From: Cupriavidus sp. AU9028 | GTDB taxonomy: Bacteria > Pseudomonadota > Gammaproteobacteria > Burkholderiales > Burkholderiaceae | Assembly (NCBI RefSeq): GCF_019795295.1 | Contig: NZ_JAIMCG010000005.1 | Span: 1-64,000, forward strand | Direction of reading: 5' to 3' | DNA: 64,000 nucleotides | In this document: positions 15,533 to 25,170 of the stretch, in pieces | Position numbering within the stretch: position 1 is the first letter of the stretch | Layout of the letters: each line of letters opens with the position of its first letter | Translations under genes and position numbers: made by a program | Notes under the pieces: model-generated | Databases searched by the model: none | Told to the model about the DNA's origin: nothing | What the model saw: the letters and a program-made list of their open reading frames with translations, nothing else

Positions 15533-17707
15533 ATGAAGACACTGCCCGTTTCCTGCTCCCCGCTGCGACGCCGACGGCGTGGCAGCCGCCTCTCGGTACT
15601 TGCGCTCGGCCTGCAGGCGGCGGGGCTGAGCTGGGCGCAGCAGGCGGACCCCCAGGCCATTGCGGCCGAATTGCCGGCCGTCACCGTGCGGGCAGGCGGC
15701 GACGAGACGGCGACGGGGCCGGTGATCGGCTTCGTCGCCGACCGCAGCGCCACCGCGACCAAGACCGATACGCCGGTCATGGAAACGCCCCAGTCCATCA
15801 CGGTCATCACGCGCGACCGCATCGAGGCGCAGGGCGCGCAATCGGTGCAGCAGGCGCTGAACTACACCGCCGGCGTCCGTGCCGGCCTCTATGGCAACGA
15901 CAATCGCGGCGACTGGGGACGGTTTCGCGGCGCGGATTTCACCCAGTACCAGGATGGCCTGCTCAACCAGGTGGGCTTCTACAACAACGTCCGCACCGAC
16001 GTCTACGCGCTGGAACGGATCGACGTGCTGCGCGGACCGTCGGCGATGCTGTTCGGCCAGGGCGCGGTCGGCGGCATCCTGAACCTGGTCAGCAAGCGCC
16101 CGCAGCGCGAGACAGCGCGCGAGATCGGCGTGCAGTTCGGGAACCATGACCGCAAGCAGGTACAGGCCGACCTGACCGGCCCGCTCGATGCGGAGGGCAA
16201 ATGGCTGTACCGGCTGGTTGCGCTGGCGCGCGACAGCGGTACCCAGGTCGACTATGCCGACGACAATCGCTACCTGATCGCCCCGTCGCTGACGTGGCGG
16301 CCGAACGCGGATACCTCGCTGACGCTGCTGGCCAACTTCCAGCGCGACGACAGCAATACCACCGCGGGCTTCCTGCCGTGGCGCGGCACGCTCTACGGCA
16401 ACCCCGCGGGCCAGATTCCGACCGGCTTCTTCGTCAGCGAGCCAGGCTTCGACCGCTTCCGCGCGGAACAGGCGGCGATCGGCTACCAGTTCGAGCACAA
16501 GGCCAGCGACACGTGGACCTTCCGCCAGAACCTGCGCTACTCGCACAGCAAGGTGGATTACCGCAGCATCTATGCGGCGGGCTTCAACGGCGCCAATCAC
16601 GGCTGGGTACCGGGCAGCGACACGCTGCTGGCGCGCACCGTCTACTGGAACAAGCCGACGCTGCGCTCGCTGACGGTCGATACCCAGGCGCAGGCGAACT
16701 TCGTCACCGGGGCGGTGCGGCACACGGTGCTGGCGGGCATGGACTACCAGCACGCGGCGACCGACGGCAGCCAGGGCACGGGAGGCAGTGCCGCGCCGAT
16801 CGACGTCTTCAATCCGGTCTACGGCAATTACGTCATGCCGACGCTGCGGGCGCTGAACGAAAGCAAGCAGATCCAGACCGGGGTCTATCTGCAGGACCAG
16901 CTGGAGTGGAACAAATGGCTGCTGATGCTGGGCCTGCGCCACGACTGGTCCCGCGCGGCGCAGGACAACACGCCGTCCGCCTCGCGCGACGATAGCGAAC
17001 TGACCAAGCGCGCCGGCGTGATGTACCGCTCGGACTTCGGCCTGAACCCGTATCTGAGCTATTCCGAGTCCTTCCAGGGCCAGGCGGGCTTCAGCCTGGC
17101 GGGCCAGCCGTTCAAGCCGTTGCGGGGCAAGCAGTGGGAAGCCGGCCTGAAGTACAAGGTGCCGGGCCAGAACGCAACCGTCACGGCGGCGGTGTTCGAC
17201 ATGCGCGAGGAAAACCGTCTGGCCAGTGGCGTGGTGAACGGCGTAGCGGACCGGGTACAGATTGGCGAGGCCCGCACGCGCGGCTTCGAGATCGAGGCGC
17301 TGGCCTCGCTGCGCAACCGCATCGACCTGGTCGCCAGCTATACCTACCTGGATCCGAAGGTCATCGCGGGCAGCCCCGGACAGGCGGGCCTGCGGCTTGC
17401 CAGCATCCCGTCGCACATGGCTTCTCTGTGGGCGGGCTACCGCTTCACGCTGTTCGACCGGCCCGGCTTCACGGTGGGCGGGGGCGTGCGCTACAACGGC
17501 CCCAGCTACGATGGCACGGACAACAGACGCGTGGGCGGCGTGACGCTGTTCGACGCGCTGCTGGCCTACGACCACGGGCCGGTGCGGGTGGCGCTGAACG
17601 TCAACAACCTGTTCGACCGCGAGTACATCGGCACCTGTCTTGCGCGCGGCGATTGCTATTTCGGTGCGCGGCGGACCGTGGTGGGCAGCGTGACCTATCG
17701 TTTCTGA
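15533..17707 (+). CDS. TonB-dependent siderophore receptor
   Basis: 724 residues from the ATG at 15533, favoured over the ATG at 15527 because AGGA lies 5 nt before it. A signal peptide with an Arg-rich n-region ends near AQQAD. The plug (about 60-205) carries the TonB box region, SITVITRDRIEAQG, and VLRGPSAMLFGQGAVGGILNLVSKRP; the barrel follows, ending in YRF as outer-membrane proteins do. It belongs to the FhuA/FpvA/FoxA siderophore group. A Fur box upstream supports ferric-siderophore import. The siderophore is not identifiable; no biosynthesis genes are nearby. Confidence 0.9.
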   Translation: MKTLPVSCSPLRRRRRGSRLSVLALGLQAAGLSWAQQADPQAIAAELPAVTVRAGGDETATGPVIGFVADRSATATKTDTPVMETPQSITVITRDRIEAQGAQSVQQALNYTAGVRAGLYGNDNRGDWGRFRGADFTQYQDGLLNQVGFYNNVRTDVYALERIDVLRGPSAMLFGQGAVGGILNLVSKRPQRETAREIGVQFGNHDRKQVQADLTGPLDAEGKWLYRLVALARDSGTQVDYADDNRYLIAPSLTWRPNADTSLTLLANFQRDDSNTTAGFLPWRGTLYGNPAGQIPTGFFVSEPGFDRFRAEQAAIGYQFEHKASDTWTFRQNLRYSHSKVDYRSIYAAGFNGANHGWVPGSDTLLARTVYWNKPTLRSLTVDTQAQANFVTGAVRHTVLAGMDYQHAATDGSQGTGGSAAPIDVFNPVYGNYVMPTLRALNESKQIQTGVYLQDQLEWNKWLLMLGLRHDWSRAAQDNTPSASRDDSELTKRAGVMYRSDFGLNPYLSYSESFQGQAGFSLAGQPFKPLRGKQWEAGLKYKVPGQNATVTAAVFDMREENRLASGVVNGVADRVQIGEARTRGFEIEALASLRNRIDLVASYTYLDPKVIAGSPGQAGLRLASIPSHMASLWAGYRFTLFDRPGFTVGGGVRYNGPSYDGTDNRRVGGVTLFDALLAYDHGPVRVALNVNNLFDREYIGTCLARGDCYFGARRTVVGSVTYRF

Positions 17708-17787
17708 CCTTGGCAGTCGGCGCCGCCCGCGAGGCGCGCCGGCTCCCTACCCCTTATCGACACGGGCAACCTGGACGAAGCCTGCTT

Positions 17788-17812
17788 GCGCCCCCTCGGG
17801 GGCGCTTTTTTT
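17788..17812 (+). terminator. Rho-independent terminator of the receptor gene
   Basis: GCGCCCCC (17788-17795) pairs with GGGGGCGC (17798-17805) and is followed by seven T residues. It serves the receptor gene and lies before the convergent MFS gene. Confidence 0.85.
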
Positions 17813-17834
17813 GGGTTCATCGCGGCATTCCGCC

Positions 17835-19064
17835 TCAGGCGGCGCCCCGCGCCTCGTTCGAATCCGTGGCGTCGGCAGCGGCCGCCGTCGCGGGCCGCTC
17901 GGGATAGCGCGCGATCAGCGCCAGGCTGGACAGGCACAGCAAGGCCATCGATACGCCGACGGCGCCAAGCCCTGCCGTCACGAGAAACGGCGCGGTCAAC
18001 TGGATCGCCAATCCGCCCACGGCGAGCAGCGCCAGCACCATCAGGGCCGACGCCCGGCCCATTTGCGCTGCCGGCACCGCCAGCGCTTCACTGAACGCGG
18101 TCGGCCCGCGGATGCCCAGCACCGCGCAGAAGCCGGTCCAGAACACCAGCAGCCCGGCGAAATGCAGCACGCCGCCATACCACGCCGCGCACAGCAGCAC
18201 GCAGAGCAACGCATGCAGCGCCGCGCCGAGGCGGATCGCCGCGCGGGCGCCGAGCGCGCGATGGACGCGTCCGGCCTGGCTCGCCGCGACAATGAAGCCG
18301 GATACACCGCACACCTGCGCGATCGCGAAGCCCGCGTCGCCTACCCCGGACAGCAGCGGCAGGACCTGCGGGGCGCTGGCGACGAAGGTGATCAGCGCGG
18401 CGAAGGACAAGGCGTGCGACACCGACAGACGCAGGAAGCGCGCGTTCGACAGCAACGCGCGGTACGCGGTCACGGCACCCTGGCGATCCGGCCCCTGTTC
18501 GCCCGGCAGTGCCGCCGGCGTCGCCCGCAGTGCGAACGGCGCGGCGATGAGGCCAATCGCACCGATGATGGCGAAGGTCGCCCGCCAGTCGACCACCAGC
18601 AGCAGCGCGGTACCGAGCACCGGACCGGCGGCCGGGATGATGGCCTCGATCATCGAGATCGCGGCAATGCCCCTCACCCCATCCTGCTCGGGCAGCGTGG
18701 CGCGCACCACCGTGGGCACCACGACGGTGGAGGCCCCGGCAGCGATGCCCTGGATCAGGCGCAGCACCAGCAGCACCGACAGGTCCGGTGCCACCGCGCA
18801 GCCGAAACTGGCCAGCACCAGCGCGCCAAGGCCCGCCGCGACGCAGCGCTTCGGCCCGAACCAGTGCAGCAGCTCGCCCCACACGAGCTGCGATACCGCC
18901 AGCCCGACCAGGAAGATGGCGATGGTCATCTGCGCCTGGCTGACCGACAGCGCGAGCCCGCTCTGCATCGCGGGGACGGCCGGCAGGTACAGATCCATGG
19001 CGAGCATGCCGGTGGCCGTGATCGCGGCGAGCGGCAGGATGGTGGCAATCGTTCCGTGGGACAA
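17835..19064 (-). CDS. MFS drug-efflux transporter, Bcr/CflA family
   Basis: 409 residues from a TTG at 19064 that follows AAGGAG with 6 nt spacing; an ATG at 19118 is possible but lacks a ribosome site and adds a polar lead. Twelve hydrophobic segments are visible. The first loop has MDLYLPAVPAM and the second SQLVWGELLHWFGPKR, both Bcr/CflA signatures; these pumps export bicyclomycin, chloramphenicol, cysteine or similar compounds in exchange for protons. It sits downstream of, and on the same strand as, the AraC-type regulator gene. Confidence 0.85.
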   Translation of the reverse strand: MSHGTIATILPLAAITATGMLAMDLYLPAVPAMQSGLALSVSQAQMTIAIFLVGLAVSQLVWGELLHWFGPKRCVAAGLGALVLASFGCAVAPDLSVLLVLRLIQGIAAGASTVVVPTVVRATLPEQDGVRGIAAISMIEAIIPAAGPVLGTALLLVVDWRATFAIIGAIGLIAAPFALRATPAALPGEQGPDRQGAVTAYRALLSNARFLRLSVSHALSFAALITFVASAPQVLPLLSGVGDAGFAIAQVCGVSGFIVAASQAGRVHRALGARAAIRLGAALHALLCVLLCAAWYGGVLHFAGLLVFWTGFCAVLGIRGPTAFSEALAVPAAQMGRASALMVLALLAVGGLAIQLTAPFLVTAGLGAVGVSMALLCLSSLALIARYPERPATAAAADATDSNEARGAA

Positions 19065-19181
19065 GGCGGCTCCTTCATCGAGGCGGGCCACCGCATGCGG
19101 CCCGCCTGGGGGCGCCATGTTAGCGGAACGCCGGACTTCTCCCAACACCCTGGCGCACTTTCCGGCGGGGATGGCAAGCAC

Positions 19182-20126
19182 TCAATGGCTGGCCCTTGGC
19201 ATGCCGATGGTGCGCAGCACCGCCGGGGGATGCAGGGCGAACGCCTCCTTCATCGAGCGGGTCTCTTCGCCGGGACTGCGGCCGAACTGCCGCTTGAACT
19301 CGCGGTTGAACTGCGACGGGCTTTCGTAGCCGACCCGGGCGGAGGCCGCAGCAGCGGTCAGCCCGTCCCGGATCATCATCAGCCGCGCCTGATGCAGCCG
19401 GATGGACTTGATGTACTGGATCGGCGAGGTGCGCGTGACGGCCTTGAAATAAGTGTGGAACGCGGCGACGCTCAGGCCCGCATCGCGCGCCAGTCCGCCC
19501 ACGTCGAGCGGCTCCGGATAGTTGGCGTGGATGCGGCGCAGGACGCGCGAGACGCGGCCGAACTGCCCGTGCTGCCCGAGCGCGGCACGGATGGCGCCGC
19601 CCTGCTCGCCGATCAGCACGCGATAGCACAGCTCGCGCACCAGTGCCGGACCGAGGACCCTGGCCTCCACCGGGGAATCGAGCGCTTCGAGCAGACGCAG
19701 CGCGGTGTTCTGCATCGGCTCGTCCAGCGGGGTGGACACGATGCCCTGCGGGGCGGCCGCCGGGTGCATGCCTTCCTCGGCCAGCGCGATCACCAGGTCG
19801 GCGATGGCGGTCATGTCCAGGCGCACCGCGAAGGCGAGCATCGGTTCCTCCGGGCTGGCGTCGGTTTCCGAGGAGAACGGCAACGGCACCGACAGCACCA
19901 GGTAATGCTGGGCGTCGTACCGGTAGACCTGTTCGCCCAGATAGCCGCGCTTGCGCCCCTGGCTGACGATGACGATGCTCGGTTCATAGAGCACCGGCGT
20001 GCGGCCGATGGGCTGGTCCGAGCGCAGGAACCGCACCCCGTCCAGCAAGGACTCGGTATAGCCCTGCCGGGGGGCCAGCCGCAGCAACAGCTCGTTCATC
20101 CGTCGTTCGGTGGCGGCAGACGTCAT
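19182..20126 (-). CDS. AraC-family transcriptional regulator
   Basis: 314 residues from the ATG at 20126 (GGAG 8 nt upstream). An N-terminal AraC_N (cupin-like) domain (about 15-190) with the SQGRKRGYLGEQVYRYD block is followed by two helix-turn-helix units (about 210-310): DVGGLARDAGLSVAAFHTYFKAVTRTSPIQYIK and ARVGYESPSQFNREFKRQFG. This subgroup (YqhC-like) usually controls a divergent oxidoreductase, and an SDR gene is divergent here with a 181-bp shared promoter region. Confidence 0.85.
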   Translation of the reverse strand: MTSAATERRMNELLLRLAPRQGYTESLLDGVRFLRSDQPIGRTPVLYEPSIVIVSQGRKRGYLGEQVYRYDAQHYLVLSVPLPFSSETDASPEEPMLAFAVRLDMTAIADLVIALAEEGMHPAAAPQGIVSTPLDEPMQNTALRLLEALDSPVEARVLGPALVRELCYRVLIGEQGGAIRAALGQHGQFGRVSRVLRRIHANYPEPLDVGGLARDAGLSVAAFHTYFKAVTRTSPIQYIKSIRLHQARLMMIRDGLTAAAASARVGYESPSQFNREFKRQFGRSPGEETRSMKEAFALHPPAVLRTIGMPRASH

Positions 20127-20307
20127 GCATTGCTCCGTTCCAGGGGAATGGCCGCATCGTACATGGAGCGGCGGCGGCTCGCGCGCGCAGGGGGGCAGCC
20201 GAAATAGGATTAGGCAATCAACGTGGAGGAACGCACCTGCCCCGCCGCGCCGGTGCCGCCTAGCATTCGGTTCAAGCAGTCCCCCCTTAACCGAACAAGG
20301 AACAGCC

Positions 20308-21039
20308 ATGTCGACGATTGCAGAGAAAGTCATCCTGATTACCGGCGCCAGCAGCGGCATCGGGGAGGCCACCGCCCGCGTACTGGCGAAGGCCGGCGCC
20401 ACCGTCGTGCTGGGCGCGCGCCGCACCGAGCGCCTGCAGGCCCTGGCGGCGCAGATCGAGGAGGAAGGCGGCAAGGCGCGCTACCGGCGCCTGGACGTGA
20501 CATCCCGGGCCGACATGCAGGCCTTCGTGGACGAAGCGGTGGCGGCGTACGGCCGGGTCGACGTCATCGTCAACAACGCCGGCGTGATGCCGCTCTCGCC
20601 GATGGCGTCGCTGAAGGTCGATGAGTGGGACCGCATGGTGGACGTCAACATCAAGGGCGTGCTGTACGGCATCGCCGCGGTATTGCCGCTGATGAACCGC
20701 CAGGGCCATGGGCAGATCATCAACATCTCGTCGATCGGCGGCCTGTCGGTGGTACCGACGGCGGCGGTCTATTGCGCCACCAAGTACGCCGTGCGGGCCA
20801 TCTCCGAGGGCCTGCGGCAGGAGAACGACAGGCTTCGCGTGACCTGCGTCTATCCGGGCGTGGTGGAGTCGGAGCTGGCCGATACCATCACCGACGCGAC
20901 CGCGGCCGAGGCGATGAAGACTTACCGCCAGATTGCCCTCAAACCCGATGCCATCGCCAACGCCATCGCCCATGTCATCGCGCAGCCGGCCGATGTGGAT
21001 ACCAGCGAAATCGTGGTGCGGCCGACGGCCAGCGCGTAG
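20308..21039 (+). CDS. SDR-family oxidoreductase
   Basis: 243 residues; the ATG follows AAGGAACAGCC. TGASSGIG at 12-19, NNAG at 89-92, and catalytic S142, Y155 and K159 are all present. Resembles the clavulanate/serine-dehydrogenase-like subgroup annotated as SDR oxidoreductases acting on small alcohols. Divergent from the AraC gene, which probably controls it, and followed 13 bp later by an exported CMD-family protein gene, likely in one transcript. Confidence 0.85.
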   Translation: MSTIAEKVILITGASSGIGEATARVLAKAGATVVLGARRTERLQALAAQIEEEGGKARYRRLDVTSRADMQAFVDEAVAAYGRVDVIVNNAGVMPLSPMASLKVDEWDRMVDVNIKGVLYGIAAVLPLMNRQGHGQIINISSIGGLSVVPTAAVYCATKYAVRAISEGLRQENDRLRVTCVYPGVVESELADTITDATAAEAMKTYRQIALKPDAIANAIAHVIAQPADVDTSEIVVRPTASA

Positions 21040-21052
21040 GGAGGGGCCGGCG

Positions 21053-21550
21053 ATGAAGAACCATGCTGTCTTCTCCTTGCCGACGGCGGCCGTTGCCGCG
21101 GCCCTGCTGGTGCCCGTGCTGGCGGCCACGCCGTTGCCATCCAGCGCGCAGACCTTGCAGGACCGCCTGCAGCGCGGCGAGGCGACCGTGCTGCGCCTGA
21201 ACGAGGGCCAGCCGCAGCCCAATCTGGAGCGGATGCGGAGCGAGTTTCCGTTCCTGGCGGAGGCGACGCAGGCCTACGCGCTGGGCGACGTCTGGTCGCG
21301 TCCGCAACTGGACGATCGCACCCGGCAGCTGGCGGCGGTCGCGGCGTTTGCCGCGATGGGCGACACCGCCTTCATGAAGATCCACGCCGGATATGCGCTC
21401 AATGTGGGCGCCAGCGAGGACGAATTGAAGGAGATCCTCTACATGGTGACGGTGCCGGCCGGGTTTCCGAAGGCGATCCGGGCGTCGCAGGCGCTGTCCG
21501 AGCTGTTCGCCGAGCGGCGCGCGGCCGGCGCGGGCGGCGCTGGCCGCTAA
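21053..21550 (+). CDS. Exported carboxymuconolactone-decarboxylase-family protein
   Basis: 165 residues; GGGAGGGG precedes the ATG. A signal peptide covers about 1-33 (SSA-QT), unusual for this family. The CMD domain follows (about 65-155) with the FMKIHAGYALNVGAS helix; the CxxC pair of AhpD is absent, so peroxidase-reductase activity is unlikely. Same subgroup as decarboxylase-like proteins paired with SDRs and AraC regulators. Function unknown. Confidence 0.8.
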   Translation: MKNHAVFSLPTAAVAAALLVPVLAATPLPSSAQTLQDRLQRGEATVLRLNEGQPQPNLERMRSEFPFLAEATQAYALGDVWSRPQLDDRTRQLAAVAAFAAMGDTAFMKIHAGYALNVGASEDELKEILYMVTVPAGFPKAIRASQALSELFAERRAAGAGGAGR

Positions 21551-21574
21551 GCCGCGGCGGTGCGTTGCAGTGGG

Positions 21575-23053
21575 TCAGATGCCAGCGGCGCGCGGCATGG
21601 CGGCGCCGACATCGCCCCTGCCGTCCGCATCGTCGCCGGCGGCTCGGTCCAGCGACTCGGTGGCCGCCGGCATGGCGGGCAGATAGAGCGTGAAAACGGT
21701 ATGCCGGCCCGGCACCGACTCGCAGCCGATGCGGCCGCCGAAGGCTTCGAGCACGCGCCGGCAGAAGGCCAGGCCCATGCCGTTGCCGCTACCCTGCGGC
21801 TTGGTGGAGAAGAAGGGGTCGAAGATGCGCGGCAGCACGTCCGGCGCGACGCCATGCCCGGCGTCGCGGACATGCACCCGGTAGTGCCCGCCCCCGGCGC
21901 TCCCCGAGATATGGATGGCGCCGGCGGGGTTGCCGGACATCGCCTGCAACGCGTTCTTGATGAGGTTGAACAGCACGTAGACCAGCAGCGAATCCGAGCC
22001 GCGGAAGCGCCAGCTGGGCGCGATCGGATGCACGATCACCCGTTCGCGCTCGCCCGGGCGGAATGGATAGCGCTCCACCGCCGCGCCGACGCATTCGGCC
22101 ACCCCGACCGGCACGAACGCGGCACGTTCGAGCCGCTCCAGCGTGATGGACGCCAGCGCCATCTCGATCACCGTCTGCGCGCCGTCCACCTCCTGCCGCA
22201 CCGCGTCCGCCATCTCGTGCAGGCGCGCGGCCTGCCCGGGACGCAGCGTATCCTCGACCAGCCCTTCGCGTACCGCCGCTTCGTACCCGTGCAGCAGCGC
22301 GGGCAGCGAGGCGCCGATCTGCTGGGTCTGCATGCGGATGGTGGCCAGCGGCGTGCGCACCTCGTGGGCGACCGTGGCTGCCAGCGAGTAGGGATGCATC
22401 AGGTCGTAGCGCACGATCGACAGCGCGATGATGCCCAGGCTCACCGCAATGAAGACCACGCCAGGCGGGTAGAACGCCTGGCCGTAGTTGACCGCATAGT
22501 CGACCGCCGCGCAGGCATACAGCGCCAGCGCCAGCAGGCACAGGCTCAGGCGCTGCCGCTTCTCGCCCACGGCCTGCGCGCGGGCGGTGGTCAGCAGCCA
22601 GCCGCTGCGGCCGGCCAGCAGCACGGTCTGGGCGACATGCAGCGGATGCAGCAGTCCCGCGCGCGGATAGTCGCCGAAGAAGTACGCGTAGTGCCCCGCG
22701 ACCACCAGATCGCTGCTCAGCAGCAGCACCGCCAGCCCGAGCGACAGCATGTACGACGCCAGCAGCCAGCGGCCCTCCTGGCGCGCCTGCACCACCTCGC
22801 AGATGAACTGGTAGAAGGTGGTGGGCAGGAACAGGATGAACAGGTAGCCCACCCGCACCAGCAACGCCGCGACCTCGGCATGGGTGGTCTGGAACAGGAA
22901 GGCCCAGGTGCCCTGCCACGCGAAGGTGGTTGCGCAGACCAGGAAGAACGTCACCGACAGCCGGGTGATGCCGCGGGTCACCAGCACGTAGAGGCCGTAC
23001 CCGAGGAAGACTGCGGAGACGAAGGCGGGAAGAAGAGCGTACAGGGCTTGCAT
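21575..23053 (-). CDS. Orphan membrane sensor histidine kinase
   Basis: 492 residues. The first 215 residues contain seven or eight hydrophobic helices, like the 7TM sensor module of CqsS/PhcS-type kinases. H230 in VAHEVRTPLATIR is the phosphorylation site; the ATPase part has FNLIKNALQAM, RDAGHGVAPDVL and KPQGSGNGMGLAFCRR. No receiver or response regulator gene adjoins, so the partner is elsewhere. It is convergent with the CMD gene and divergent from the DMT transporter gene. The ligand could be membrane-soluble; that is a guess from the sensor type. Confidence 0.85.
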   Translation of the reverse strand: MQALYALLPAFVSAVFLGYGLYVLVTRGITRLSVTFFLVCATTFAWQGTWAFLFQTTHAEVAALLVRVGYLFILFLPTTFYQFICEVVQARQEGRWLLASYMLSLGLAVLLLSSDLVVAGHYAYFFGDYPRAGLLHPLHVAQTVLLAGRSGWLLTTARAQAVGEKRQRLSLCLLALALYACAAVDYAVNYGQAFYPPGVVFIAVSLGIIALSIVRYDLMHPYSLAATVAHEVRTPLATIRMQTQQIGASLPALLHGYEAAVREGLVEDTLRPGQAARLHEMADAVRQEVDGAQTVIEMALASITLERLERAAFVPVGVAECVGAAVERYPFRPGERERVIVHPIAPSWRFRGSDSLLVYVLFNLIKNALQAMSGNPAGAIHISGSAGGGHYRVHVRDAGHGVAPDVLPRIFDPFFSTKPQGSGNGMGLAFCRRVLEAFGGRIGCESVPGRHTVFTLYLPAMPAATESLDRAAGDDADGRGDVGAAMPRAAGI

Positions 23054-23352
23054 GGTCGGCTGCGAGGTTCCCCGGTCGATCGGGCGCGCCGGCGTGGTGG
23101 CGGGCCGGCGGTCGGAATGCGCTGAATGGTATGCCTTGCACCGGCTTGCCGTGCATATTTCGATTGCAGACAGAGCTTATCGGCGCTGAAGACGGCTGCC
23201 TACCGCCCGATGGAAGGGGCCGCACGCGGGGCAGCGCGAGACGCCGGCGAAGTACGGGAATCGTCGTGGCATTGCATAATTCGCCCCTGCGCCCGGCGAA
23301 CCGCCGCGGCTGGCCGGCGCCCGCCAGAACGAACTTCCGGAACCTCCCTCGC
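23054..23352. other. Intergenic region between divergent genes, no gene seen
   Basis: About 300 bp separate the kinase and transporter starts. The open frame that continues upstream of the transporter ATG (from 23131) has no ribosome site and no similarity I recognise. No clear promoter boxes stand out. Confidence 0.5.
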
Positions 23353-24261
23353 ATGTCGCTCCCCTCCTCCACCCGGCGTCACCCCGACTGGCTCACCTTG
23401 TTCCTGCTGGCGTTCCCGCCGTTGAGCTGGGCCGGCAATGCCATCGTCGGGCATATCGCCGCAGGCGCGGTACCGCCGATCACGCTGAATTTCCTGCGCT
23501 GGGTGCTGGCCGGCCTGCTGCTGACGCCGCTGGCCTGGCGCGAATTCCGCGCGCATGCCGCGCAGCTGCGCCAGCACCTCGGGCTGATCGTGCTGCTTGG
23601 CATCCTGTCGATCGCCAGCTATAACGCCTTGCAATACCTGGCGCTGACGACCTCGACGCCGATCAATGTCACGCTGATCGGCGCGTCGATGCCGCTGTTC
23701 CTGCTGGTGGTCGGGGTGACCCTCTTTGCCGAGCCCGTGCGCGGCAAGCATGTCGCCGGCGCGCTGCTGTGCCTGGTCGGCGTGGGCTTCGTGCTGCTGC
23801 GCGGAGACCTGGCCCGGCTGGCGCAGTTCGATTTCGTGCCGGGCGACCTGTTCATGCTGGCCGCCACGCTGGCGTGGAGCGGCTATACCTGGCTGCTGCG
23901 CAAGCGGCGTCCGGACCTGCCGCTGATCACGCTGCTCTACGCGCAGATTCTTGCCGGGGTCGCGGTCAGCGTGCCGTTCGTCGCGTGGGAGCTGCTCAGC
24001 GGCGGCGGCCAGATCGTCTGGGGCTGGAAGACCGCCGGCATCCTGACCTATGTCGCGACGGTGCCGTCGCTGCTGGCGTACTTCGCCTGGGACCGGGCGG
24101 TGGCGCGCGCGGGCGCCCAGTTGCCGGTGTTCTTCGTCACGCTGACGCCCGCCTTCGCGGCGATCCTTTCCACGCTGCTGCTGGGCGAGTGGCCGCACTG
24201 GTATCACGGTGCGGGACTGGCCGCGATCATCGCCGGTATCTGGGTAGCACAGCGCGGTTGA
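23353..24261 (+). CDS. DMT-superfamily transporter (EamA domains)
   Basis: 302 residues from the ATG at 23353; the ORF to 23131 adds an unlikely lead. Ten hydrophobic segments arranged as two EamA repeats (about 15-145 and 160-300), beginning LLAFPPLSWAGNAIVGHI and containing ASMPLFLLVVGVTLFAEPV. Such proteins export amino acids or other metabolites. Substrate unknown; stands alone. Confidence 0.85.
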   Translation: MSLPSSTRRHPDWLTLFLLAFPPLSWAGNAIVGHIAAGAVPPITLNFLRWVLAGLLLTPLAWREFRAHAAQLRQHLGLIVLLGILSIASYNALQYLALTTSTPINVTLIGASMPLFLLVVGVTLFAEPVRGKHVAGALLCLVGVGFVLLRGDLARLAQFDFVPGDLFMLAATLAWSGYTWLLRKRRPDLPLITLLYAQILAGVAVSVPFVAWELLSGGGQIVWGWKTAGILTYVATVPSLLAYFAWDRAVARAGAQLPVFFVTLTPAFAAILSTLLLGEWPHWYHGAGLAAIIAGIWVAQRG

Positions 24262-24376
24262 TCGGCGACGGCCCGCTTCGATCGCCCTCCCGCTACCTCC
24301 GATGGCAGCGCTTGCAGCTTTCGCGCGACACATTTCGGGGGCCATAGGGCCATTCGGCGAAAAAACCCCTTGAAAA

Positions 24377-24405
24377 TAGGCACCGATTCGTGGTTTTGCT
24401 ATTCT
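24377..24405 (+). promoter_or_regulatory. Possible promoter of the HU/H1-like gene
   Basis: TAGGCA (24377-24382) and an extended -10 TGCTATTCT (24397-24405) with 17-bp spacing. It would give a leader of about 140 nt before the ATG at 24554. Confidence 0.4.
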
Positions 24406-24553
24406 GTGCGCGGCGTTGGAGGGCTGGCTTTCACCCGCAAGGTTGACCGGTCCCGATGGTCCCGATGGCCCTGCGGTCGCGATTTTCGATATCCGATGGT
24501 TCGACAATCCGATCGTCCGGCGCTCTCACTCTGAACCTGTTCACGATATCGAC

Positions 24554-25042
24554 ATGGCTACCAAAGCGAATTCGACCGCGAAGACTGCTGCAACCAAGAC
24601 CGCCGCCAAGGCTCCTGCGAAGAAGGCAGCGCCGGCCAAGACCGCTGGCAAGACCGCCGCCAAGACCGCGGCCAAGAGTGCGGCACCGGCCAAGGCCGCA
24701 GGCAAGACCGCCGCCGCGCCGGTGGCCAAGCCGCTGAAGGACACTTTCAACAAGTCCAGCCTGGTGACCCACCTGGTGACGGAAACCGGCCTGGATTCCA
24801 AGACCGTCAAGACCGTGCTGGCGCATCTGGAAAACGCCATGGTCGGCTCGCTGCACAAGAAGGGCGCCGGCGAGTTCACGCTGCCGGGCCTGCTGAAGGT
24901 GACCGCGGTGCAGGTGCCCGCCACCAAGAAGCGCTTCGGCAAGAACCCGTTCACCGGTCAGGAACAGTGGTTCCCCGCCAAGCCGGCATCGGTGCGCGTC
25001 AAGGTCCGCGCGCTGAAGAAGCTGAAGGACGCGGCGCTGTAA
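24554..25042 (+). CDS. Histone H1-like tailed HU-family DNA-binding protein
   Basis: 162 residues. The first 65 residues are a low-complexity Lys/Ala/Pro tail of KTAAK and PAKKAAP type, like eukaryotic H1 and Bordetella BpH1. The rest (about 66-162) is an HU-like fold: LVTHLVTETGLDSKTVKTVL, then FTLPGLLKV and RFGKNPFTGQE. This combined architecture is a nucleoid protein common in Burkholderiales. The tail length is probably variable between strains because of the repeats. It is followed by a strong terminator. Confidence 0.9.
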   Translation: MATKANSTAKTAATKTAAKAPAKKAAPAKTAGKTAAKTAAKSAAPAKAAGKTAAAPVAKPLKDTFNKSSLVTHLVTETGLDSKTVKTVLAHLENAMVGSLHKKGAGEFTLPGLLKVTAVQVPATKKRFGKNPFTGQEQWFPAKPASVRVKVRALKKLKDAAL

Positions 25043-25114
25043 GGCGCGCGTCGGCGGTTCATGCCCGCGTCGGCTGTCCCGGACACCGGACGGCAGGATG
25101 CGGCAGTCGCCCAG

Positions 25115-25155
25115 GGGCTGGGTCCTGTGTTGCGCGGGGCCCGGCCCTTTTGTTT
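25115..25155 (+). terminator. Rho-independent terminator of the HU/H1-like gene
   Basis: GGGCTGGGTCC (25115-25125) pairs with GGGCCCGGCCC (25137-25147) with two wobble pairs, followed by a T-rich run. Confidence 0.75.
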
Positions 25156-25170
25156 TTGCTTCAGGCGGCT

